DNA of 64,000 nt from Marinilabilia salmonicolor (GTDB taxonomy: Bacteria; Bacteroidota; Bacteroidia; Bacteroidales; Marinilabiliaceae). This document shows positions 26,381-34,885 of this stretch, in pieces. Position numbers and translations under genes: made by a program. A model generated the notes under the pieces. It was not told the origin of the DNA. It ran no database searches and saw nothing but the letters and a program-made list of their open reading frames with translations. The first letter of the stretch is position 1. Each line of letters opens with the position of its first letter. The DNA lies in contig NZ_PVTS01000007.1 in assembly GCF_003003035.1 (NCBI RefSeq), forward strand, positions 1 to 64,000, written 5' to 3'.

Positions 26381-26444
26381 GTGTCCGTCTATAAAGTAGA
26401 GGAAAATTGTGATTGGAACTGTGTTGGTTCATATGGACAGACTA
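26380..26444. mobile_element. Short inverted-repeat element (MITE-like)
   Basis: Begins AGTGTCCGTCTATAAAG, with the first A shared with the TGA stop of the kinase gene, and ends ATATGGACAGACT. It is a ~65-bp relative of the longer family members at 26448, 42848 and 62675 and of the 57-bp copy at 33086. No coding capacity. Confidence 0.55.
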
Positions 26445-26447
26445 ATG

Positions 26448-26635
26448 AGAGTCCGTCTATAAACTCAGCAAAATTTGGTTCTGGTCATGTGTTTGTCAAG
26501 AAAGTGCCAGTTACAAAGCCTGCCCCGATTTTTCTTCGGGGGCTTTCGAAGTCCGAAAATACGCAGTTTACTTGAGTAAATGAGTAATTTTCGGGCAAGC
26601 GTAACGCAGTAAATGGTACTTTATGGACAAACACT
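26448..26635. mobile_element. Long inverted-repeat element (MITE-like), copy 1
   Basis: A 188-bp element with ends like GTCCGTCTATAAAC and TTTATGGACAAACACT. Inside are nested stems: AAAGTGCCA with TGGTACTTT, a GGCTTTCGAAGTC hairpin, CGAAAAT with ATTTTCG, and an apical GTTTAC/GTAAA. The same layout with different but still complementary stems occurs at 42848-43011 and 62675-62839. Confidence 0.65.
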
Positions 26636-26860
26636 AATGAGAATTGAAATCTTAAGTTTTAGGCATAACTTAAATTTTCCTTTTGCGTATTAAAAAAAAT
26701 TATCCCTTTCCCCACAGAAAAACGTTTAGCTTATCAAACCCAACCCCACAGGTTCTGTTGTATTTTGTAGCGCATCTACTAGCAGGCGATTGACCGCTGA
26801 CCCCAAAGATTGCAATCACTTGATTAACCATTAGATTTAAACGGTAATTAATCTTCATAT

Positions 26861-27493
26861 ATGACAATTGACAACCAGCAATTTTTAGATGCTTTGCTGC
26901 ATGGAGACAGGACTTTAGCTTCAGATATCCTGAAGAAAGTTCATCGGGAGGGGTACTCGGTTGAGGATATTTATGAGTTGTTAATAAAACCGGCACTTTA
27001 TCAGGCAGGGGTACTCTGGGAAACCGGAAAGATCAGTGTGGCTACAGAACACCTGGCTTCTGCAGTGGTGGAAGCGTTGCTTAATGAAATGTATTATCAC
27101 ATTCTTTCTCTGAATCAAAAAAAGAATAAGGTGGTAGTTTCCTGTGTGGAAAACGAATTTCATCAGATTGGTAGTAGAATGGTAGCTGACATATTTGAAC
27201 TGAATGGATGGAATACCTCTTTTCTGGGGGCAAATACCCCCACATCCGAGCTTATTCATTTTATTAAAGATAAGGAACCCCATATATTGGCTTTATCTCT
27301 AACATTGAGCCAAAACCTTTCTTTATTGGACAAAATGATCAATTCAATTCGTAAAGAATTACCTGATATCTCGATTATTATCGGGGGACAGGCATTCAAC
27401 CATGGTGGTCACGATTTGGTTGACAAGTATGAGGATGTCAGACTTTTTGAAAACCTTAAATCACTGAACAGCTGCATTATAAATAATTGTTAA
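26861..27493 (+). CDS. Stand-alone cobalamin-binding sensor (CarH-type)
   Basis: A 210-residue protein with a helical cap domain (1-85) followed by a Rossmann-type B12-binding domain. The cap carries Trp53, then nine residues, then Glu63-His64: the Wx9EH signature of the adenosylcobalamin photoreceptors CarH/LitR. The B12 domain has E-F-H-Q-I-G at 99-104, placing His101 as the probable lower cobalt ligand, then FLGANTP and the IIIGGQAF turn. The MerR DNA-binding domain of CarH is absent. The gene ends 2 nt before a PAS histidine kinase, so it probably controls that kinase in response to light or cobalamin. Confidence 0.85.
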   Translation: MTIDNQQFLDALLHGDRTLASDILKKVHREGYSVEDIYELLIKPALYQAGVLWETGKISVATEHLASAVVEALLNEMYYHILSLNQKKNKVVVSCVENEFHQIGSRMVADIFELNGWNTSFLGANTPTSELIHFIKDKEPHILALSLTLSQNLSLLDKMINSIRKELPDISIIIGGQAFNHGGHDLVDKYEDVRLFENLKSLNSCIINNC

Positions 27494-27495
27494 AC

Positions 27496-28668
27496 ATGAT
27501 CAGCGGGGATTCTTCACTTTTTCTTTCTGAATGGACGGAAGAAATCAACCATTCAATTCATAACAACAAGTCTTTGTGTATTGCGGTTTTCTCGTGCAAC
27601 AGAGAACTCCTGTATGCAAATGCTCCAATGCATTTTTTGCTGCAGGATGCTCCTTTTGACCAGTTACTGAATCCATCATTCGACCAATTGGTAAGTGCAA
27701 AATCAGAATCGGATGAAATTTTTGAGGGACATATTACTTTTGGTACCATTTCTTCATTAAATACCTCTATCGTTGCTAAAGTTTTTCGAAAAAACAATAA
27801 AATACTAATTGTTGGTGGCGCTGATATGAACCAACTGATGGAACAAAATGAGCAGCTTGTTTTGTTGAACAGAGAAGTGAATGACCTGCAAAGACAATTA
27901 ATCAAAGAGAAGGTAGTCCTGGAAAATACATTGAATCAACTGCATGAAGTAAACAATAAATTGAATGAAGTCGTTGCAACCAAGGACAAATTTTTTTCCA
28001 TCATAGCCCACGACCTCAAGAATCCGTTCAACACAATATTGGGATTAAGTGAATTGCTTGGCCACAGTTCTGATTCTTTCACATCGGGGCAGATAAAAAC
28101 TTATGCTCAAAATATAAATCAAGGTGCAGATCAGGCATATCGGTTGCTGGAAAACCTTCTTAGATGGGCCCGGGTACAAAGAGGTTTGCTTAAGCCAATG
28201 TTCACCCGGATCACTGTTTCTGCCTTAGTTAATGAGGTGTTTGAGTTGTTGAAGGAAAATGCTGAAGCCAAAAAAATAGATCTCATTCTTGATCTTCAAT
28301 TTACCGGATTTGTCACAACCGACAGGGAAATGCTGCTTACCATCCTGAGGAATCTAATTTCCAATGCCTTGAAATTTACACATACAGGGGGGAAAGTAAT
28401 TCTGACTACTCAAAAAGAACAAGATCGTATTGTCTTCAAAGTTTCAGATACAGGGGTGGGGATGACCAGGGAGGTCATGGATAAAATTTTCCGCATTGAC
28501 AGTGATGTAACACAAAAAGGGACTGCTCAGGAGACAGGGAGCGGACTTGGGTTAATACTCTCTAAAGAGTTTGTGCAAAAGCTTGGGGGAAAAATAACGG
28601 TGCAAAGCACTCCTGACGAAGGTACAATTTTTCGTGTATTCCTGCCATTGCCTCCTTACATTAGATAA
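27496..28668 (+). CDS. PAS histidine kinase, partner of B12 sensor
   Basis: 390 residues from ATG 27496, 2 nt after the stop of the cobalamin-binding gene; a TTG at 27487 would overlap it. An N-terminal PAS-like domain (about 20-110) is followed by a coiled coil, HisKA with the acceptor in FFSIIAHDLKNPFNTILG, and HATPase with DTGVGMTREV and GSGLGLILSK. It has no membrane segment and no receiver domain, so it needs a separate regulator, not identified here. The tight spacing with a Wx9EH cobalamin protein implies co-translation and a shared signalling role. Confidence 0.9.
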   Translation: MISGDSSLFLSEWTEEINHSIHNNKSLCIAVFSCNRELLYANAPMHFLLQDAPFDQLLNPSFDQLVSAKSESDEIFEGHITFGTISSLNTSIVAKVFRKNNKILIVGGADMNQLMEQNEQLVLLNREVNDLQRQLIKEKVVLENTLNQLHEVNNKLNEVVATKDKFFSIIAHDLKNPFNTILGLSELLGHSSDSFTSGQIKTYAQNINQGADQAYRLLENLLRWARVQRGLLKPMFTRITVSALVNEVFELLKENAEAKKIDLILDLQFTGFVTTDREMLLTILRNLISNALKFTHTGGKVILTTQKEQDRIVFKVSDTGVGMTREVMDKIFRIDSDVTQKGTAQETGSGLGLILSKEFVQKLGGKITVQSTPDEGTIFRVFLPLPPYIR

Positions 28669-28802
28669 TGAAGCCATAAATAAGTTATCAGTTTCCTGTG
28701 TATTATTTTTAACTTTTCATGCAAAAATTAAAACCCTCGAAGAGGTTCTTCGTATTCTTTAATACCAAGCAACTTTTTTTGACACACAAAGATTGACACT
28801 TT

Positions 28803-31031
28803 ATGCCTCAGGTTTTCATCCTTTCACGAGATACCGGCCTGTCCCAAAACATAGCTCAAATACTATCTAAAAGAGGAATCTCCTGTGATTATGCCAATGA
28901 CCTCAATGAAAAAAAACTACCTTCCGGATGTAAGCATCGCGTTATTGTATTAGAAGAAACTCTTCACAGATCCTCATTGGACATCGTTCTCCAAAAAAAC
29001 AATAAAGCAACCTGCCCATACCACATTATTGCTTTTGCCAGGTCAATGTCAACCTCGGGGGTGGTGGCCGCGATGAAAAAAGGGGTAGATGACTACATTA
29101 CCTTAGATGAAACTCCCGGACATGAAGCTCAAACACTTGCTAATTCAATTACAGAAGCCTTAAATCGGGATATTCACGATTTTCTGGACAGTCCAAATAT
29201 ATATCATTCGGTTTTTGAAAACATCCGGGATGCGGTGTATGTTTTTTCGATTGATCCGAAAACTGGAAAGCCCGGAAAATTTCTTCGGTTCAATAAGGTT
29301 GCTCTTCACCGTCTGGGATACTCCGAAAAGGAACTTTTAAATATGAATCCGGAACAAATTGTTGCTCGGGACACAAAACATCTCACCAAAGTTTTCCACC
29401 GCGTAATAGAGCATGGTTTTGCCGTTTATCAGTCAGCGCACATCACAAAATACGGTAAAGTGATTCCTGTAGAAATTAGTGCCAGAATTGTCAGTGTCAG
29501 GAATACTCCTCTAATGATTTCGGTGGCGCGAAACATCACTTCCCAGAAAAAATTGCTGGAAAATCTGAAAACAAGTAATAAACGTTTTAAGTCAATTACC
29601 GAAAAATCACTAACAGGAATTTGTATTCTGAGTGAGGATGGGATTTTTGAATATGTAAATCCCTCTTATTGTGACATTTATGGATATAAAAAAAAGGAAC
29701 TTCTCAATAATCATTTTTCCATTATTCTCCCGGAAGGAAAACACAGCTCCATTTATGATTTACCCAAACGTTTTTTGAATAATGATTTTGATGTTCCGGG
29801 GTATTATGATGTATTGGATAAATATGGAAATAAAAAATATGTTTATGCCGATGCTGCTGATATCAAAAACTTCCGGGGCATAAAGAAAGTGGTCATTTTT
29901 GTCAATGATTTCACCTCCACTGTAAAGCACGAAAAAGAATTGAAATTCAGTGAGATGAGACACAGGGCAATGATGGAGGCATTGCATGACCCTGTTTTCA
30001 TTACCAATAAGAACTACGAAATTGTTTTTGCCAACAAAGCTTTTAATATCCGGTTTGGTGAGGTGAAACCGGGAAAAGCTCTTTGTCACCAAAAAGTTTT
30101 TGGCTTTGATGAACAGTGTCCATGGTGCAGGAAAGCAGATCATGGCCCTGAAAGAGCACAGCGGATTCAACGAGATGTAAAGAATCGGATTTATCATATT
30201 TCTGAGCAAAATATTACATTGGACAACGATCATCAGATGCGAATGACGATCATGCGTGATGTGACCAAAGTCGTTAAAGCCCGTAACAAAGCCATTGAAA
30301 GTGACAAACTCAAATCGGCTTTTCTGGCCAACATCAGTCATGAAATCCGCACCCCCCTGAATGCTATTCTTGGCTTTTCATCTCTGATGCAACAAGTAGA
30401 AATACCACGTGAAGAGCAATCCAAATACATCAATCAAATACATGAAGCCGGAAACGACCTTTTAAATGTCATTGACGACATCATGGATTTTTCATTTCTG
30501 GATTCGGGTCTTACACCAGTTACACTTGAAGAATTTAACCCAAAAGATATAGTTTCCAGAGTTAAACAAGAGATCTCCTCACTCAAACGAAAGGCAGGAA
30601 CCAAAACCATCAACACCATAGTTCAGGATAATATTCATCCGGATTTGACTTTCAAATCCGACGCAGATAAAATTCTGAAAATCATTGTTCAGTTGTTACG
30701 CAATGCTTTCAAATTCACTAAGAAGGGGGAGATAAAGATTACTTTTAACACCGACCCAAAAGGATGGTTTCACATCGAAGTCAGCGATACCGGCATTGGA
30801 ATCCCAAAAGACAAACAAAAAATTATTTTTACCCGGTTCCGTCAGGGAGATGAGAGAATTACCCGGGAATTTGGAGGTAATGGTCTGGGCCTTGCCCTTA
30901 CCAAACACCTCTCTTTAATGCTGGGGGGCAAAATAACTGTAGCGTCAGAGGTTGGTCAGGGGAGTTCCTTTAAAGTTTCTTTACCTGTAAAACTGGACGA
31001 TGACATTGTTAAAGCTGCTAATGAGGGGTAG
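28803..31031 (+). CDS. Multi-PAS sensor histidine kinase
   Basis: A 742-residue cytoplasmic kinase. The N-terminal ~115 residues resemble a receiver fold (VFILSRDTG, then VIVLEETL and MKKGVDDYITLD), but the usual phospho-acceptor aspartate is a glutamate, so it is a pseudo-receiver. Three PAS domains follow (about 130-245, 260-375 and 385-485). The third contains a CHQKVFGFDEQCPWC segment like cysteine-bearing PAS domains that bind metal or haem-type cofactors. HisKA (NISHEIRTPLNAILGF) and HATPase (DTGIGIPKDK, GGNGLGLALT) close the protein. It is the last intact kinase of the cluster. Confidence 0.9.
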   Translation: MPQVFILSRDTGLSQNIAQILSKRGISCDYANDLNEKKLPSGCKHRVIVLEETLHRSSLDIVLQKNNKATCPYHIIAFARSMSTSGVVAAMKKGVDDYITLDETPGHEAQTLANSITEALNRDIHDFLDSPNIYHSVFENIRDAVYVFSIDPKTGKPGKFLRFNKVALHRLGYSEKELLNMNPEQIVARDTKHLTKVFHRVIEHGFAVYQSAHITKYGKVIPVEISARIVSVRNTPLMISVARNITSQKKLLENLKTSNKRFKSITEKSLTGICILSEDGIFEYVNPSYCDIYGYKKKELLNNHFSIILPEGKHSSIYDLPKRFLNNDFDVPGYYDVLDKYGNKKYVYADAADIKNFRGIKKVVIFVNDFTSTVKHEKELKFSEMRHRAMMEALHDPVFITNKNYEIVFANKAFNIRFGEVKPGKALCHQKVFGFDEQCPWCRKADHGPERAQRIQRDVKNRIYHISEQNITLDNDHQMRMTIMRDVTKVVKARNKAIESDKLKSAFLANISHEIRTPLNAILGFSSLMQQVEIPREEQSKYINQIHEAGNDLLNVIDDIMDFSFLDSGLTPVTLEEFNPKDIVSRVKQEISSLKRKAGTKTINTIVQDNIHPDLTFKSDADKILKIIVQLLRNAFKFTKKGEIKITFNTDPKGWFHIEVSDTGIGIPKDKQKIIFTRFRQGDERITREFGGNGLGLALTKHLSLMLGGKITVASEVGQGSSFKVSLPVKLDDDIVKAANEG

Positions 31032-31043
31032 GATGCAATGGAT

Positions 31044-31232
31044 CTAACATCTCTTCAATGCCACATAAAATGCACTTCCTTTGCCTTCCTCACTCTCAAC
31101 CCGGATCTCGCCATTCAGGAGGTCAACCAACTCTTTGACAATGCTTAGTCCCAATCCTGTGCCTGTATCTGTTCTGTTATTTCTTGCAAAGGAGTGAGCA
31201 ACGTTTAGCAATTTCTTTGCTATAGAAGACAA
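31044..31232 (-). pseudogene. Histidine kinase C-terminal fragment
   Basis: A 62-codon frame encodes only the end of a HATPase domain: [17 protein letters not shown] (G2 box) and [17 protein letters not shown]. The remaining kinase is absent and the first ~15 residues do not fit. It is opposite in orientation to the intact kinase ending 13 bp away. It is the remnant of another kinase gene, presumably removed by rearrangement. Confidence 0.7.
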
Positions 31233-31318
31233 ATAACCATAATTGTCTTGTGCTCAGACTCTTTTTGTGTTAAATTAAGCTAGTTGTAAAAGAATCAGGT
31301 CGAAAGTTGTTTTTTCAA

Positions 31319-31369
31319 GGTTGGTAGGGGTTGATTTTCGGCTTTGCTGAAAATCAACCCCTACCGACC
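31319..31369. repeat. 51-bp near-perfect palindrome
   Basis: Arms 31319-31339 and 31349-31369 are complementary over all 21 positions, with a single G-T wobble, around a 9-nt loop that can itself form GC/GC. No T run follows. It lies between the kinase fragment and a lipoprotein gene. It could be a terminator of unusual length, a hairpin left by a mobile element, or a protein-binding site. Confidence 0.6.
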
Positions 31370-31521
31370 ATCAGTGTCCTGCAAAGGCCAGTTCATTGCA
31401 AACGTTTTGAAGCAATCACAGGTTTTCAACCGGACACCAAAGGTAAATTTCAACCGGATAAAAGGAGTCCCGAATTTTGGGGAAGAGTTCCATTAGACCT
31501 TTATATTCAAATTTTATACGG

Positions 31522-32793
31522 ATGAAAAAATCAATTGTACTTATCATGTTCACCGTTTTTGTCGTCTCTGGTTGTGATTTTATCGACAAAATTAAAGAGT
31601 TTCTGGGAATGACGGTGCCCAATGCCACGGAAGAAGCAGTTGCTGTAATAGACCGGGGTATTAGTGAATTGAGCGTAGCATCGGCCGACTGGCAGGATGT
31701 ATTGACCGGAGTTTTGGAAGATTTACCGGAGGATGTTCAAAGTACCATTAGAACTGAGGTTTCAGAATTGATGCAACGCGGTATTGCTACCACGGGTACG
31801 GAACTCAGGTGTAATGTTGATTTTCTGCGTATTAGGATGAGGCAGGGGCTGGAGAGAATTAAAGCCCGGATTCTGGGAACCGAGCTGCCCCCGCTTGAAC
31901 CACAGCTTTGTCAGGTGGTTCCGTCTGCCATTGATATGTCTTTGAACCAGAACAGACGGAATAAAATCGAATTTTTCGGATACGACTTTGATCGCACGGA
32001 AATTACTGTATTGTTGATTGAAGGAAATCGTCAAATTGATATTTCCCGAAATCTTGACCGTCCGTCTCATTACCATATGACCCTGAATCTTGGTTCATCA
32101 GGAGCCAATCTTACCGCCCAGAGTAGTAGAATTATTTTGAAATGGGGAGGGAGAGAAATCTCCTCCATCGGGATAATTCAGCCTGAGCCCAATATCTGCC
32201 AAACCCGGATGGATAACTTCCGGCCTGCAAATGTATCTTTAATGCCGGCTCATGCTACAAAACCCGGAAAGAGCAGAGGTGATAAAGAATTTGATGGCCA
32301 TGGGCCTTATATGTATTGCCATGTAAAATTAATTAATGAGCGCACACGGTTAAGAGCTAAGGTCTATGTAACAGCCAGTGAAACCAGGCGTGACTGGACT
32401 TATGGAAAAGCTGAACGGATTTTCACCATTTATACTCCAGATCCCGGATATGAGATTGAGGAAGTTATTTCTTCTGTAGTGGCTTCATATTCTTATACCG
32501 ATAACGATCATGCTGAGGATGTTTTTGCAGGTAGCGGACCTGTTCAGAAGTTTAAATTCAATGGTGATGGTGGTGGATCCGACATCGGAAGAAATACCAA
32601 AGTGGAGATACAATTCAATGCTTTGCGTGTTCAGTTAAAGGAAACCGGAAATTGTGTTTCCAGTGCAATGATACGTAGCATTCAACTGCAGGATGCCATA
32701 AGTCCTGTTTTAATTCGAAAAATGGAGCGTACCCCGCAAATCCGATTCCTGGCTCCATCTGAATACCAACTGAGAGATTCATTAATTCAGTAA
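31522..32793 (+). CDS. Hypothetical lipoprotein
   Basis: 423 residues from ATG 31522, which gives a lipoprotein signal peptide with lipobox VSGC (Cys ~18). The frame could begin at 31477, but that would place the signal segment internally. The mature protein has an N-terminal helical region (about 25-130) and a C-terminal half rich in beta-type sequence with two conserved-looking blocks (YHMTLNLGSSGANLTAQSS, DGGGSDIGRNTKVEIQF). No family is recognised. It probably sits on the outer membrane. The 5' region holds the 51-bp palindrome. Confidence 0.6.
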   Translation: MKKSIVLIMFTVFVVSGCDFIDKIKEFLGMTVPNATEEAVAVIDRGISELSVASADWQDVLTGVLEDLPEDVQSTIRTEVSELMQRGIATTGTELRCNVDFLRIRMRQGLERIKARILGTELPPLEPQLCQVVPSAIDMSLNQNRRNKIEFFGYDFDRTEITVLLIEGNRQIDISRNLDRPSHYHMTLNLGSSGANLTAQSSRIILKWGGREISSIGIIQPEPNICQTRMDNFRPANVSLMPAHATKPGKSRGDKEFDGHGPYMYCHVKLINERTRLRAKVYVTASETRRDWTYGKAERIFTIYTPDPGYEIEEVISSVVASYSYTDNDHAEDVFAGSGPVQKFKFNGDGGGSDIGRNTKVEIQFNALRVQLKETGNCVSSAMIRSIQLQDAISPVLIRKMERTPQIRFLAPSEYQLRDSLIQ

Positions 32794-32904
32794 GGATGCT
32801 GATAATTAATTGTTTGGGCAATAAAGTCAGTGAATGCATAGATGTATTATGAATGTAATACAATATTTAACTATCGGATAAGTAGGAAAAGTGTAAAAAA
32901 TATT

Positions 32905-32934
32905 TTGCCATTTCCATTTACTCCATTATATTTG
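32905..32934 (+). promoter_or_regulatory. Promoter of small RNA copy 2
   Basis: TTG at 32905-32907, 19 nt, TATATTTG at 32927-32934: the same elements and spacing as at 11164-11193, although the spacer sequence differs. Confidence 0.65.
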
Positions 32935-32938
32935 CATC

Positions 32939-32995
32939 GGGTTAGGGTTAAGGTTTGAAAGGTCTGTCGGAATGCCGGCAGGCCTTTCTTTTTTT
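32939..32995 (+). ncRNA. Candidate small RNA, copy 2
   Basis: Begins GGGTTAGGGTTAAGGTTTG and ends in the same terminator as copy 1: arms 32958-32970 and 32975-32987, AATG loop, then a T-rich tail. It is nearly identical to 11199-11251 across the body, with three extra bases between leader and hairpin. It lies in an intergenic region and does not read into the SulP gene, because the terminator precedes it. Confidence 0.6.
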
Positions 32996-33085
32996 ATAAA
33001 CATCCATCCTGTTTGGTTTTTAAAGATAATTAAGAGTAAAAATATCCTTCTGAACAAAAGTTCATTTAAATTTGCGCTTCATTTT

Positions 33086-33142
33086 AGTGCCCGTCTATAG
33101 ACTAAGCGTTTTTCACCTGTTTGAGCTTTATAGACAAACACT
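33086..33142. mobile_element. Short inverted-repeat element in SulP leader
   Basis: A 57-bp hairpin from AGTGCCCGTCTATAGAC to GTCTATA-complementary TATAGACAAACACT, with an inner GC/GC stem. It is a short member of the family at 26380, 26448, 42848 and 62675. It lies between a possible -7 element (TAAATTTG, 33067-33074) and the SulP start, so it would be in the leader of that mRNA. Confidence 0.5.
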
Positions 33143-33218
33143 ATTCACATGGAACCGGTATCAGATGTTTTCCTTTTGTCAGGTATCCGGGATCTCCACT
33201 TAATTATTTTTTAAGGAC

Positions 33219-34874
33219 ATGAAGTACATTTTTAAGCCCAAGCTTATCAGTTTGTGGCAGCACAAGCTCATTGACAAAAACACCATTACAAAAGATGTGC
33301 TGGCCGGTTTAGTTGTGGGGATTGTGGCGCTTCCATTGGCTATTGCCTTTGCGGTGGCCTCTGGAGTATCACCCGAAAAAGGGCTGATTACAGCCGTAAT
33401 TGCCGGATTTATCATTTCATTACTTGGAGGAAGCAGGGTTCAGATCGGAGGCCCCACCGGAGCTTTTGTAATTATTGTTTATGCAATTGTTGAAGCACAT
33501 GGTTTGGAGGGATTGATGATCTCTACCATCATGGCAGGCATTTTCCTTATTGCATTCGGTTTACTGAAATTGGGAACCTTGCTAAAGTTTATTCCCCATC
33601 CTCTGGTGGTTGGTTTTACAAGTGGAATAGCCCTGGTCATTTTTTCCATCCAGGTAAAAGATGCTATGGGAATTGTTTCTTCCGGGGTGCCATCCGCTTT
33701 TATTGATAAATGGTTGTTCTATTTTAGGCATATACCGGCTGTCAATCTAAATGCTCTCTGGATAACTCTTGTTACGATTCTTATTACAGTAGGCTTTAAA
33801 AAGATAACTACCAGAATCCCGGGGTCATTTATTGCTATTATTGCTGTTTCAGCGGTGGTTGCTATTGCAAATATTGAAGTGGCCACCATTGGCTCGGTGT
33901 TTGGAGAAATTCCGGCAAAATTTCATTTTGATATGCCTGCTGTCAGTTGGGAGAAAATCCATATCTATCTTGGTCCGGCTCTTACCATTGCGCTACTAGG
34001 AGGAATAGAATCTTTGCTTTCTGCCGTTGTGTCGGATGGTATGATCGGTAGCAATCATCGTTCAAATACTGAACTGATCAGCCAGGGAATTGCCAATGTT
34101 GTAACTCCTTTTTTTGGTGGTATTCCGGCAACTGGTGCCATTGCACGAACAGCCACCAATGTGAAAAACGGAGGTCGCACTCCCATTGCTGGCATGGTTC
34201 ATTCGGTTACCTTATTGCTGATAATGCTGTTTTTTGGGAAGTATGCGGCCTTGATTCCGTTGTCGTGTCTTGCCGGAATATTGATGGTGGTGGCCTACAA
34301 CATGAGTGAATGGAAATCGTTCGTTTCCATTCTCAAAGGGTCTGTTTTCGATATTATTGTCTTGTTAACCACTTTCTTCCTGACTGTCCTGGTTGATCTT
34401 ACCGTGGCAATCGAAGTAGGCATTGTATTGGCATCTCTGTTGTTTATGAAACGAATGGCTGATGTGGCAAAATATTCTGACAATGAGATTGATGTGGATG
34501 TGATTGAGAATTATTCTCATATTCCTCGTGAAGTGGGTATCTTCGAAATCAGTGGACCGTTTTTCTTTGGTTCAGCCAAGCAGTATGGAGAATGGCTGAA
34601 GTCGTCAGGACAAAAGTATGATGTTCTTATCATACGTATGCGTCATGTTCCTTTTATTGATTCTACCGGGGTTCACAATCTGAAGGAGGCCATCAGGAAT
34701 ATTCAGAAAAGAAATACAAGAGTAATGCTTTCGGGAATAAAGCCTGAAGTTGGAAAGGTGCTGGTAAAAGGTGGTGTGCTTGAACTAATTGGTGAGAAAA
34801 GTGTTTTTCTGAATTTCGGAGAAGCTCTGGATGAAGCCAGGGGTGTTCAAAATGATAAGAGTATAGACCATTAA
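33219..34874 (+). CDS. SulP-family anion transporter with STAS domain
   Basis: A 551-residue protein. An N-terminal transport domain of 10-14 membrane segments spans residues ~25-420, including the family signatures AVASGVSPEKGLITAVIAGF and GGIPATGAIARTATNVK. A C-terminal cytoplasmic STAS domain follows (about 430-545) with VLIIRMRHVPFIDSTGVHNL. SulP proteins carry sulfate, bicarbonate or related anions; the substrate cannot be set from the sequence. The next gene, 11 nt downstream, is a DsrE-family sulfur protein, favouring a sulfur compound. A short inverted-repeat element sits in the leader. Confidence 0.9.
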   Translation: MKYIFKPKLISLWQHKLIDKNTITKDVLAGLVVGIVALPLAIAFAVASGVSPEKGLITAVIAGFIISLLGGSRVQIGGPTGAFVIIVYAIVEAHGLEGLMISTIMAGIFLIAFGLLKLGTLLKFIPHPLVVGFTSGIALVIFSIQVKDAMGIVSSGVPSAFIDKWLFYFRHIPAVNLNALWITLVTILITVGFKKITTRIPGSFIAIIAVSAVVAIANIEVATIGSVFGEIPAKFHFDMPAVSWEKIHIYLGPALTIALLGGIESLLSAVVSDGMIGSNHRSNTELISQGIANVVTPFFGGIPATGAIARTATNVKNGGRTPIAGMVHSVTLLLIMLFFGKYAALIPLSCLAGILMVVAYNMSEWKSFVSILKGSVFDIIVLLTTFFLTVLVDLTVAIEVGIVLASLLFMKRMADVAKYSDNEIDVDVIENYSHIPREVGIFEISGPFFFGSAKQYGEWLKSSGQKYDVLIIRMRHVPFIDSTGVHNLKEAIRNIQKRNTRVMLSGIKPEVGKVLVKGGVLELIGEKSVFLNFGEALDEARGVQNDKSIDH

Positions 34875-34885
34875 GTTTTGTAATC

